DNA from: Clostridia bacterium
Lineage (GTDB): Bacteria > Bacillota > Clostridia > Oscillospirales > CAG-272
Assembly (NCBI GenBank): GCA_017504335.1
Contig: JAFVRI010000004.1
Location: 1 to 16,037 of the forward strand
DNA: 16,037 nt
Direction: 5' to 3'
A program made the translations under genes and the position numbers. Shown piece after piece: positions 6,548-13,241 of the stretch. Below the pieces are notes generated by a model, which was not told the origin of the DNA, ran no database searches, and was given only the letters and a program-made list of their open reading frames with translations. Within the stretch, counting starts at the first letter, position 1. Each line of letters starts with the position of its first letter.

Positions 6548-9001
6548 ATGGTTCCCAACGGAAACGTCGTATACGAGCAGAACTTTGACGACGTGACCTT
6601 CGATCCCGAAACAGAGACCTACCAGGATCTGGCAGCAAAGATCGGATGGACCAACCTTCAGACTTCCGTTGGTAAGGATCCCACAGAAGTAGATGAAGAT
6701 GAAAAGCCCATCGTAGTTCCTACCACCTACAGCATCGTGGACGGTATGTTGGAGATTCTCAATCCTTACGGTGCTGGTGCGGTTAAGCCCCAGATTTTCA
6801 TTCCCGAGATGGAGCGCGCCAAGGACCGTGTCGTGATCGAATACGATCTGATGTACCTCAACGAGGATATTCTCGGTGAGTACGACGGTGGAGACCAGCC
6901 CATCAACTTTACTATGTACGGTCGTCGCAGTGATTTCTATGTTCAGTGGGAACAAACCCAGAAGGGCTTTAACAAGTTTACCTTTGCCAATGGAAAGCGG
7001 ACAGACAACAAGACGCTCTACGGCTTGAGCAATGGCTCCTTGATACAGATCCGTCCTCAGAACGTTGGTTATTCGGACTGTATCGGTAGCTATAAGTATC
7101 AAGATCAGAACCAAACTCACTACAACATTTACAATTCCTTGGATCACGTTACCGTGGTTTTGGATAAGACCGACGGTGTTGAGCTCTACACCAACGGAAG
7201 CCTTACCTGGTTCCTGACCGCCGATCAGGCAGAGATGTTCCTGGCAACCAAGGATCTCTATGGCAACGCTGCAGGACCTGAGCATATCATCGGTCATGTT
7301 CTGAAGCTTTCCATCACTGCCGGATGCCACGCGCGTTTGGATAACATAAAGGTAACCCTTGACCCCGAAGAGATTCCCGAGCTGCTTATTACCGAGGTTG
7401 CCGCTACGGTAAACGATAAGGATACCTTCGAGTACATTGAGGTATACAACAACTCTACCGAGAAGGTTAATATCTATGAGTATTGTTTGATCAATCAGAC
7501 CATCGTCAACTCCTATAAGGGCCCCAAGCAGAAAGTAACGTCGCTGAGCCCCGCATACATCAGTCTCATGTATCCTGGCTCTCACACCTACAAGTCCAAG
7601 CCCGATAAGAAGGGAATTTCCGCATATAGCCTGACGCTGGAGAATCCCGGTTATGATGACGGCTGGCTGGAGCCCGGCGAGGTGGCAATGATCTGGAATA
7701 CCGCTGACGCAATGTATAACGGTACCTATGACACACCTTTCGAAAACATGGAAGCATGGGATTACACCGTAGAGGACTTCCGTGAGGCAGTTCAGATCGG
7801 TGAGAGCACAAAGGTATTCAAGTGCTACAACGATCAGAACAGAACGCTGGAGAACGGCGGCAGATACATGGTAGGTCTTGGCAAGCGTTCGGTATATCAA
7901 CCCGGCTATAGCCCTGAGCTGCAGAGTGGAGATCATACCATTGCAGAGATTCCCAACACCTACGAAAATATTGTGAGCTACGTATATATGCTCATCGACG
8001 GCGGATTTGACCCTTATGAGAACATCACGGTCTCTTGTCAGACAACCAAGAATGAAGAGGGTACCTCTGCCTATCCGAAGTTCGGTAGCTATTGCTTCAG
8101 AAACAACTATTCCGATCTTCTGAACCCCAAGACGGGCGGTCCTTACACGCTGACGACCGCACAGTTTGCATACGGCTTGAACAACACCTCTCCCGAGGGA
8201 CTTTGCATTGATTTCGATAACGTAGAGACCCGCGTAGACGCGACTCCCGGTGAGGTCTATGACATTCAGAAGAGAGCATTCCAGTATAAGGTAGACGATT
8301 TCAAGACCGAGACCAAGTATTTGGCAACCAAGGTACATTATGGGATTTATGATGATACCGATGGCATGAAGACCCTGTTTGCGATCGTAAACGGAGAGCT
8401 TCGTACCGAGGACTTCAGCGAGGTGATCCTGAAGGATACCGTGGTGAAGCGTGCGGGTGCAAACCTCTTTACCGCAAACGGTGCGGCTCTGGACTTTGAC
8501 GGAACGAATGCTTCGATCCGTTGGACCACTACCGTGAAGCAGACAGACTTCGAGGCGTTGGTTGGCTATATGAACGAGGGTGTAATCACCAACATCGAGG
8601 TTGGAACGCTTGTAGCAAAGACCGCGGATCTCTCCGATGGATTTGCTCTGAAGCTGGAGAATGCGGCAGAGGACGGCAAGATCGTAAAGATCGGTGCCAA
8701 GACTGCGGATTGGTTCCTTGGAGCTGCTGAATTTGTGGATGCGGAGCAGGTTAAGTATCATAAGATGGAGGCATCCTTCAACATTGGCGCAGAAGCATAC
8801 GATACCGAGTATACGGCAGTCGGATACATTTCCGTTACAATGAAGGACGGTGCGGTTTACACCATCTACGGAAGCAAATCCGCAGAGGATCAGTCCAGAT
8901 CTGTAATCGAGATCGCCGAGGCGATCCGCGCGGATGGCTATCAGAACGTAGATGATGCCAAGAAGACTTGGATCGATTCTATCCTTCCTGCTATTCAGTA
9001 A
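6548..9001 (+). CDS. Secreted surface protein, C-terminal part: jelly-roll-like module, lamin-tail-like domain, conserved C-terminal domain
   Basis: This 817-codon stretch continues the frame of the preceding gene after the amber codon and has no signal peptide of its own. Only a weak GGCGG precedes its ATG, so independent expression would leave an exported-type protein in the cytoplasm. Domains in its own numbering: a jelly-roll-like module (about 6-272, from VVYEQNFDDVTF to ARLDNIKVTL) resembling the module upstream; a lamin-tail-like domain (from about 279, LLITEVAATVNDKDTFEYIEVYNNS, with the later LEPGEVAMIW); and a C-terminal domain (about 582-817) with ASIRWTTTV, TAVGYISVTM and RSVIEIAEAI segments, of a kind I recall from Clostridia surface proteins. 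No LPXTG, dockerin or SLH anchor is visible. Codon use matches the part before the stop, suggesting a recent break. Family calls are from memory. Confidence 0.75.
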   Translation: MVPNGNVVYEQNFDDVTFDPETETYQDLAAKIGWTNLQTSVGKDPTEVDEDEKPIVVPTTYSIVDGMLEILNPYGAGAVKPQIFIPEMERAKDRVVIEYDLMYLNEDILGEYDGGDQPINFTMYGRRSDFYVQWEQTQKGFNKFTFANGKRTDNKTLYGLSNGSLIQIRPQNVGYSDCIGSYKYQDQNQTHYNIYNSLDHVTVVLDKTDGVELYTNGSLTWFLTADQAEMFLATKDLYGNAAGPEHIIGHVLKLSITAGCHARLDNIKVTLDPEEIPELLITEVAATVNDKDTFEYIEVYNNSTEKVNIYEYCLINQTIVNSYKGPKQKVTSLSPAYISLMYPGSHTYKSKPDKKGISAYSLTLENPGYDDGWLEPGEVAMIWNTADAMYNGTYDTPFENMEAWDYTVEDFREAVQIGESTKVFKCYNDQNRTLENGGRYMVGLGKRSVYQPGYSPELQSGDHTIAEIPNTYENIVSYVYMLIDGGFDPYENITVSCQTTKNEEGTSAYPKFGSYCFRNNYSDLLNPKTGGPYTLTTAQFAYGLNNTSPEGLCIDFDNVETRVDATPGEVYDIQKRAFQYKVDDFKTETKYLATKVHYGIYDDTDGMKTLFAIVNGELRTEDFSEVILKDTVVKRAGANLFTANGAALDFDGTNASIRWTTTVKQTDFEALVGYMNEGVITNIEVGTLVAKTADLSDGFALKLENAAEDGKIVKIGAKTADWFLGAAEFVDAEQVKYHKMEASFNIGAEAYDTEYTAVGYISVTMKDGAVYTIYGSKSAEDQSRSVIEIAEAIRADGYQNVDDAKKTWIDSILPAIQ

Positions 9002-9010
9002 GAAAAATAA

Positions 9011-9045
9011 AAGTGCCTGCGGAGTTCCGCAGGCACTTGATTTTT
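9011..9045 (+). terminator. Terminator after the secreted protein gene
   Basis: A perfect 12-bp stem (9011-9022 AAGTGCCTGCGG with 9027-9038, loop AGTT) is followed by GA and five T residues (9041-9045), starting 9 bases after the stop codon. A-rich sequence before it (9002-9010) gives a T-rich tail on the other strand too, so it can also act on transcripts coming from glmS. Confidence 0.9.
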
Positions 9046-9091
9046 ATAAAAAGGAAGCCGTCGGCTGTCATGAGACAGCCGACGGCTTTTT
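9046..9091 (-). terminator. glmS: Terminator of the glmS operon (bidirectional)
   Basis: A perfect 15-bp stem (9055-9069 with 9074-9088, loop ATGA on the + strand) lies 21 bases beyond the glmS stop. On the - strand it is followed by CC and five T residues; on the + strand by a short T run (9087-9091). It is the main terminator for the leftward operon and a backup for the rightward gene. Confidence 0.88.
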
Positions 9092-9112
9092 CGCAAAAAG
9101 ATTACCGTATCT

Positions 9113-10945
9113 TTATTCAACGGTTACCGATTTTGCGAGGTTTCTCGGCTTATCCACGTCCAACCCCTTCAGGGCAGAAACGTGATAGGCGAGAAGCTGC
9201 ATGACGGTGGTTGCCGAGAAAGGAAGGATCCGCTCATCGGCATTGGGGAGGATCAACCATTCGTCCGAGGGAATTTCATACTGCTTGGCAAGTGCCTCGG
9301 TCGTCACGGTGACCACGTAAGCACCTCGTGCTTTGACCTCACGGATGCCACTGACTGTTTTCTCGCAGACCTTCGATACGGTTGCCAAAGCAACCACGGG
9401 AACATCGTCGGTTACCAGGGAAATGGTACCGTGTTTCAATTCACCCGATGCATAGGCTTCGCTGTGAATATAAGAAATTTCCTTGAGCTTTAAGGAAGCC
9501 TCGGTGCATAAACTGCTGTCTATATCCCGTCCAATGTAGAAAATATGCTCCGCATCTTTAATGGTTGACGCTACACGGCGAACGATTTCGGATTGTTCTA
9601 GCGTTCTTTCAATCAGCTCGGGAACATTGTGAAGAAGCAGGTCGGAAAGCTCGGCAATTTGTCCGTCGGTCATGGTGTTTCTCAGCTTTGCCAGACGAAG
9701 AGCCAGCAAATACAGAAGGGAACATTGCACACTGTACGCCTTGGTGCTTGCCACGGCAATTTCGGGACCTGCACGGGTGTAAAGTACGTCGTCCGCCTCT
9801 CTGGCAACCGAAGAACCGATGACATTGACGATGGCAAGGGTACGAATCCCCTTTGACTTTGCGTGTCGCAATGCCGCCAAGGTATCAGCGGTCTCGCCGG
9901 ATTGCGAGATCAGGACAACCAGATCATCCTTCTCTAAAATGGGATCACGGTAGCGGAATTCGCTGGCGATTTCCACGTTGACAGGGAGACGTGCATAGCG
10001 TTCGATCAGCGATTTCCCCACAAGCCCCGCATGCATGGCGGTACCGCAAGCAACAATGTGTAGTCGCTTGACCGATCCGAGAAAGGTATCGTCGGGAAGC
10101 TCGTGGGAGAAATCCACAAAGCCGTCACGGATTCTCGGCTCTACGGTCTTTCGAAGCGCTTCGGGCTCTTCATGGATCTCTTTGAGCATAAAATGATGGT
10201 ATCCCCCTTTTTTCGCTTCCTCCACATTCCAGCTGACTACTTCTTCGGTCTGAGATACGGATTCACCCTCTTCGTTAAAGAAGTAGATCTCCTTGCCTGA
10301 AAGCACCGCCAAAACGCCCTCGCTCAGTCGATAATAATGACGGGTGTAGGGAAGAATGGCAGGGATGTCCGAGGAGATCAAGCATCCGTCCTCTGTATTC
10401 GCCACGATCAGAGGGCTGTCACGACGAATGGCATAAATGGTGTTTGGTTCGGAACGAAACAGAATGCCGAAAGCGTAAGAGCCGCGCAGGTCGCGGCAAA
10501 GACGGAAGATTGCCTTTTTGGGATCCTTCACTTCCTTGTAATAGAAGTCTAAGAGGGCCGCCGCACGCTCGGTATCCGTATCCGAGAGAAAGACATAGCC
10601 TTCCCGAGAAAGCCGATCCCCGATCTGTGCATAGTTCTCAATGATCCCATTGTGAACCAGAGAAAGGGTTTCGGTACTGTGGGGGTGAGAGTTTTTGTCG
10701 GAGGGGGCACCGTGGGTTGCCCATCGGGTGTGTCCGATGCCCGAGGTGGCTCCCTCGACAGAGGGTTCGGTCAACCGTTCCGCAAGGATCGAAAGACGAC
10801 CCTTGGCTTTGACCGAGTGAAGAACACCGTCCTTTGCATAGGTGATACCCGCCGAGTCATATCCTCGGTATTCCAGTGTTTTCAGACCCTCCAATAGAAT
10901 CGGAACGCAATCACGCATTCCTGTGTATCCGATAATTCCACACAT
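9113..10945 (-). CDS. glmS: Glutamine--fructose-6-phosphate aminotransferase (isomerizing)
   Basis: Makes glucosamine-6-phosphate from fructose-6-phosphate and glutamine, the entry step to UDP-GlcNAc, in the cytoplasm. The 610-residue length is standard. The mature N terminus follows Met directly as Cys2 (MCGIIGYTG), the nucleophile of the class II glutaminase domain (about 2-220), with RWATHGAPSDKNSHPH and the HNGIIEN motif present. Two SIS sugar-isomerase domains follow, with VVLISQSGETADTLAA in the first and ISYIHSEAYASGELKHG linking to the second. The C terminus NLAKSVTVE is the conserved family ending. The phosphate-binding motif reads ACGTAMHAG where many homologues have ACGTS. A glmS ribozyme lies upstream and AAAGGAAA serves as ribosome binding site, so expression is expected to fall when GlcN6P accumulates. 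It is the last gene of the leftward operon. Confidence 0.98.
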   Translation of the reverse strand: MCGIIGYTGMRDCVPILLEGLKTLEYRGYDSAGITYAKDGVLHSVKAKGRLSILAERLTEPSVEGATSGIGHTRWATHGAPSDKNSHPHSTETLSLVHNGIIENYAQIGDRLSREGYVFLSDTDTERAAALLDFYYKEVKDPKKAIFRLCRDLRGSYAFGILFRSEPNTIYAIRRDSPLIVANTEDGCLISSDIPAILPYTRHYYRLSEGVLAVLSGKEIYFFNEEGESVSQTEEVVSWNVEEAKKGGYHHFMLKEIHEEPEALRKTVEPRIRDGFVDFSHELPDDTFLGSVKRLHIVACGTAMHAGLVGKSLIERYARLPVNVEIASEFRYRDPILEKDDLVVLISQSGETADTLAALRHAKSKGIRTLAIVNVIGSSVAREADDVLYTRAGPEIAVASTKAYSVQCSLLYLLALRLAKLRNTMTDGQIAELSDLLLHNVPELIERTLEQSEIVRRVASTIKDAEHIFYIGRDIDSSLCTEASLKLKEISYIHSEAYASGELKHGTISLVTDDVPVVALATVSKVCEKTVSGIREVKARGAYVVTVTTEALAKQYEIPSDEWLILPNADERILPFSATTVMQLLAYHVSALKGLDVDKPRNLAKSVTVE

Positions 10946-10979
10946 AAAATCAATATTTCCTTTTCAATGAACCTTGTTT

Positions 10980-11113
10980 GACAACGCTTTTGTTTTACGG
11001 TTACCCGTATATTTGTACGTTGTCTGCGACAGTTTTCTCTGCCGATGGAGTGCCCGCCGAAAATTTCGATTGCTCCATACCTCGTCAACCGTCTTTTCAA
11101 GACGGTCTGGCGC
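10980..11113 (-). ncRNA. glmS: glmS ribozyme (GlcN6P-activated self-cleaving riboswitch)
   Basis: Read on the - strand, the leader between glmM and glmS matches the glmS ribozyme. It has the 5' end AGCGCCAG with the cleavage site between A at 11114 and G at 11113, a P1 hairpin (11088-11106, 8 bp), the invariant GUUGACGAGG (GACGAGG at 11080-11086), and the core AUCGAAAUUUUCGGCGGG (about 11053-11070). P3 pairs 11045-11050 with 11073-11078, and a hairpin pairs 11027-11032 with 11039-11044. P4 pairs 10980-10986 with 11018-11024, and P4.1 (10996-11009) is capped by a GUAA tetraloop. Glucosamine-6-phosphate acts as cofactor; the cleaved glmS mRNA is known in Bacillus subtilis to be degraded by RNase J1. 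The exact 3' limit is approximate. Confidence 0.96.
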
Positions 11114-11133
11114 TTGCTTGATTTGTGTTGGGA

Positions 11134-12489
11134 TCAAAGATTGCCCAAACGATCGGTAATGACGTCGGCAATTCGTTTGGCGATCGTTTCGATCTGATCC
11201 TCGTCGATTCCCTCTGCCATGACGCGGATCATCGGCTCGGTTCCCGAAGGACGAACGACAATTCTTCCCGATTTTCCAAGCTCTTCCTTAGCTTCCTCCA
11301 TGACACGATTGACCTCGGGATCGGAATAAAACGCAATTTTTCCCTCCGCGGAAATGGTCAGGTTGATCATGATTTGAGGATAACGGGTCATGATCCTTGC
11401 CAGCTCGGAGAGCTTTTTTCCCTCTGCCTTCATCAGAGTCAGAAGCTGTGTTGCCGTGAGCTGTCCGTCGCCGGTGGTAGCAAAATCACGGAAGATGATG
11501 TGTCCCGATTGCTCACCGCCGAAGGAATAGTCCTCAAGGAGCATTTCCTCCAAGACATAGCGGTCACCGACCTTAGTGGCGATGAATCGGAGATCGTTCT
11601 CCTCACAGAACTTTCCGAATCCGAAATTGGTCATGATGGTTCCCACCACGGTATTTCGATTCAGCTTTCCTCTCTTTTTCAGATCCAAGGAGCAGATTGC
11701 CATGATGCGGTCACCGTCGATCAGCTCGCCCTGCTCATCCACGCAGAGACAGCGGTCCGCGTCTCCGTCAAAGGCAATGCCGCAGTCAAGTCCGTTTTTG
11801 ACCACATATTCCGAAAGTGATTCCATGTGAGTAGAGCCGCAATCCTTGTTGATGTTGACACCGTCGGGGGCGCTGTGCAGCACATGAACATCCGCGCCAA
11901 GCTCCCGAAAAAGAGTGGGGGCGGTAGCGGATGCTGAGCCATTTGCACAGTCAATGGCGATGTGCAATCCATCCAGACAGGTATGTGCGGTGCTTTTGAT
12001 GTGACGGATGTAGTCGGAGGTGGCTTTTTCCGCATAGGTCAGCTTTCCGATTTCTCCTCCGATGGGCGTTGCCATGGGGCGAAGCTTATCCAGTACAAGC
12101 TCTTCAATGCGCTCCTCCAGCATATCGGGGAGCTTTAAGCCGTTGCCACTGAAAATTTTAATGCCGTTGAACTCGGCAGGGTTGTGAGAGGCGGAGATCA
12201 TAACACCCGCATCTGCTTTGTATTTGCCTACAAGATAGGCAACCGCAGGGGTGGGAACTACCCCCAGCTTGATGACATCGGCACCCACCGAGCAAAGTCC
12301 CGCGATCAGAGCCGCAGAGAGCATATCCGAGGATGCACGTGTATCACTTCCGATGACGAAGGTGGGGCGGTGCCGACATCCCTCCGCAAGTACCGTGGCG
12401 GCAGCTCTGCCGATTTCCATGGCACGCTCGCAGGTCAGCTCGGTATTGGCAATTCCACGAACCCCGTCTGTTCCGAAAAGTCTTCCCAT
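11134..12489 (-). CDS. glmM: Phosphoglucosamine mutase
   Basis: Interconverts glucosamine-6-phosphate and glucosamine-1-phosphate in the cytoplasm, the second step to UDP-GlcNAc. At 451 residues it has the normal length. The N terminus MGRLFGTDGVRG is the family hallmark. The active-site phosphoserine loop SASHNP is at 99-104 (Ser101), the metal-binding loop DGDADR at 241-246, and the phosphate-binding loop RPSGTEP at 413-419. SASHNPAEFNGIKIF and DGDADRCLCVDE place it with GlmM rather than a phosphomannomutase. AAAGGAAA precedes the ATG. The acetyltransferase gene ends 18 bases upstream and the glmS ribozyme cleavage site lies about 20 bases beyond its stop, so glmM and glmS very probably share one transcript. 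Confidence 0.97.
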   Translation of the reverse strand: MGRLFGTDGVRGIANTELTCERAMEIGRAAATVLAEGCRHRPTFVIGSDTRASSDMLSAALIAGLCSVGADVIKLGVVPTPAVAYLVGKYKADAGVMISASHNPAEFNGIKIFSGNGLKLPDMLEERIEELVLDKLRPMATPIGGEIGKLTYAEKATSDYIRHIKSTAHTCLDGLHIAIDCANGSASATAPTLFRELGADVHVLHSAPDGVNINKDCGSTHMESLSEYVVKNGLDCGIAFDGDADRCLCVDEQGELIDGDRIMAICSLDLKKRGKLNRNTVVGTIMTNFGFGKFCEENDLRFIATKVGDRYVLEEMLLEDYSFGGEQSGHIIFRDFATTGDGQLTATQLLTLMKAEGKKLSELARIMTRYPQIMINLTISAEGKIAFYSDPEVNRVMEEAKEELGKSGRIVVRPSGTEPMIRVMAEGIDEDQIETIAKRIADVITDRLGNL

Positions 12490-12507
12490 AGTGTGTGTTT
12501 CCTTTCT

Positions 12508-13173
12508 TTAGTGTTTGGGTACAATGTGATCTTTGTCCTTAAAGATCGTTTTTTCCGGGATGAAGCCACGAACCGATGACAGGGGATAGACATTGCTACT
12601 CCGTCCGATCACCGTTCCCGGATTCAACACCGAATTGCAGCCGATTTCTACGAAATCGCCGAGAAAGGCACCGCATTTTTTTAGTCCTGTCTCGATGCGA
12701 CCGCATGGTGTAGCAATGGTAACAGGGCTCTTGTCGCTCTTTACATTGGACGTGACGGCACCCGCACCGGTGTGGGACGCATAGCCAAGAATAGAATCGC
12801 CGATGTAATTAAAGTGGGGAGTCTGTACCTTGTCGAAGAGAATGGCATTTTTCAGCTCGCATGAATTGCCCACCACACAGCCTTCACCGATCAGAACCGA
12901 TCCGCGGATAAACGCACCCGTGCGCAGCTCGGTTCCTTTTCCGATGATGGCAGGTCCCATGACCGTTGCCGATGGGGCGATCCTCGCGTCCTTGGCGATC
13001 CATACATCTTCCGTCGGATGATCGTATTCCTTGGGAGAGAGCGTAGCTCCCAACTCAAGCACAAAGGATTTGATATGGGGCAAGACTTCCCACGGAAAAT
13101 CAAAACGGGAGAGCAAATCACTTGCCAGTGTATGCGAGAGATCGTAAAGATGATCAATTTTACAGGGATTCAT
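12508..13173 (-). CDS. Left-handed beta-helix acetyltransferase, probable GlcN-1-P N-acetyltransferase (GlmU C-terminal-half-like)
   Basis: A 221-residue hexapeptide-repeat acyltransferase. After an N-terminal helical segment (1-50), isoleucine-patch repeats run from about 58 to 190. Residues 117-150 contain TPHFNYIGDSILG and GAGAVTSNVKSDK, which line up with the GlmU acetyltransferase motifs NHLsYIGDaeiG and GAGTITCNYDG-NK. His120 falls at the place of the GlmU catalytic histidine. The uridylyltransferase half of GlmU (N-terminal GGxGTRM loop) is absent. Standing directly before glmM and glmS, it probably turns GlcN-1-P into GlcNAc-1-P, with UTP transfer done by a protein elsewhere. The start at 13173 is chosen over the longer frame to 13326 because of a strong AGGAGGT at 13181-13187 and because the longer form would overlap the upstream gene. 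An acyltransferase for another nucleotide sugar is the alternative. Confidence 0.85.
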   Translation of the reverse strand: MNPCKIDHLYDLSHTLASDLLSRFDFPWEVLPHIKSFVLELGATLSPKEYDHPTEDVWIAKDARIAPSATVMGPAIIGKGTELRTGAFIRGSVLIGEGCVVGNSCELKNAILFDKVQTPHFNYIGDSILGYASHTGAGAVTSNVKSDKSPVTIATPCGRIETGLKKCGAFLGDFVEIGCNSVLNPGTVIGRSSNVYPLSSVRGFIPEKTIFKDKDHIVPKH

Positions 13174-13210
13174 TGGTTGTACCTCCTTTCTTTTAAAATA
13201 TATATCATTA

Positions 13211-13241
13211 GAAAAGGAGGAGCGGTTCATTATACCGCTCA
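13211..13241 (-). terminator. Weak hairpin overlapping the vanY-like stop codon
   Basis: On the - strand a 7-bp stem (GAGCGGT with ACCGCTC, 13220-13226 and 13234-13240, 7-base loop) overlaps the stop codon and is followed by CTCCTTTTC. The T run is short and interrupted, so it may only reduce readthrough or stabilise the mRNA. A partial stop here would separate the cell-wall hydrolase from the glm genes. Confidence 0.3.

Noticed and set aside
6542..6560. Selenocysteine or pyrrolysine insertion at the internal stop
   Set aside because: The codon is TAG, not TGA, so selenocysteine does not apply. The protein is not a methylamine methyltransferase type and no specific downstream stem was seen, so pyrrolysine is not supported.
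5786..8761. A 991-codon open frame on the - strand opposite the secreted protein gene
   Set aside because: The sense frame has a signal peptide, domain motifs, a consensus promoter and a terminator. The antisense product shows no recognisable domains and has no ribosome binding site; its openness follows from the codon bias of the sense gene.
10882..11100. Small open frames between glmM and glmS on both strands
   Set aside because: They cover the glmS ribozyme, whose conserved bases and stems explain the sequence; none has a credible ribosome binding site.
13195..13233. TATAAT-like boxes on the - strand before the acetyltransferase gene as a promoter
   Set aside because: No acceptable -35 box stands 16-18 bases upstream of either A/T box, and the sequence is better explained by the hairpin and an A/T-rich spacer.
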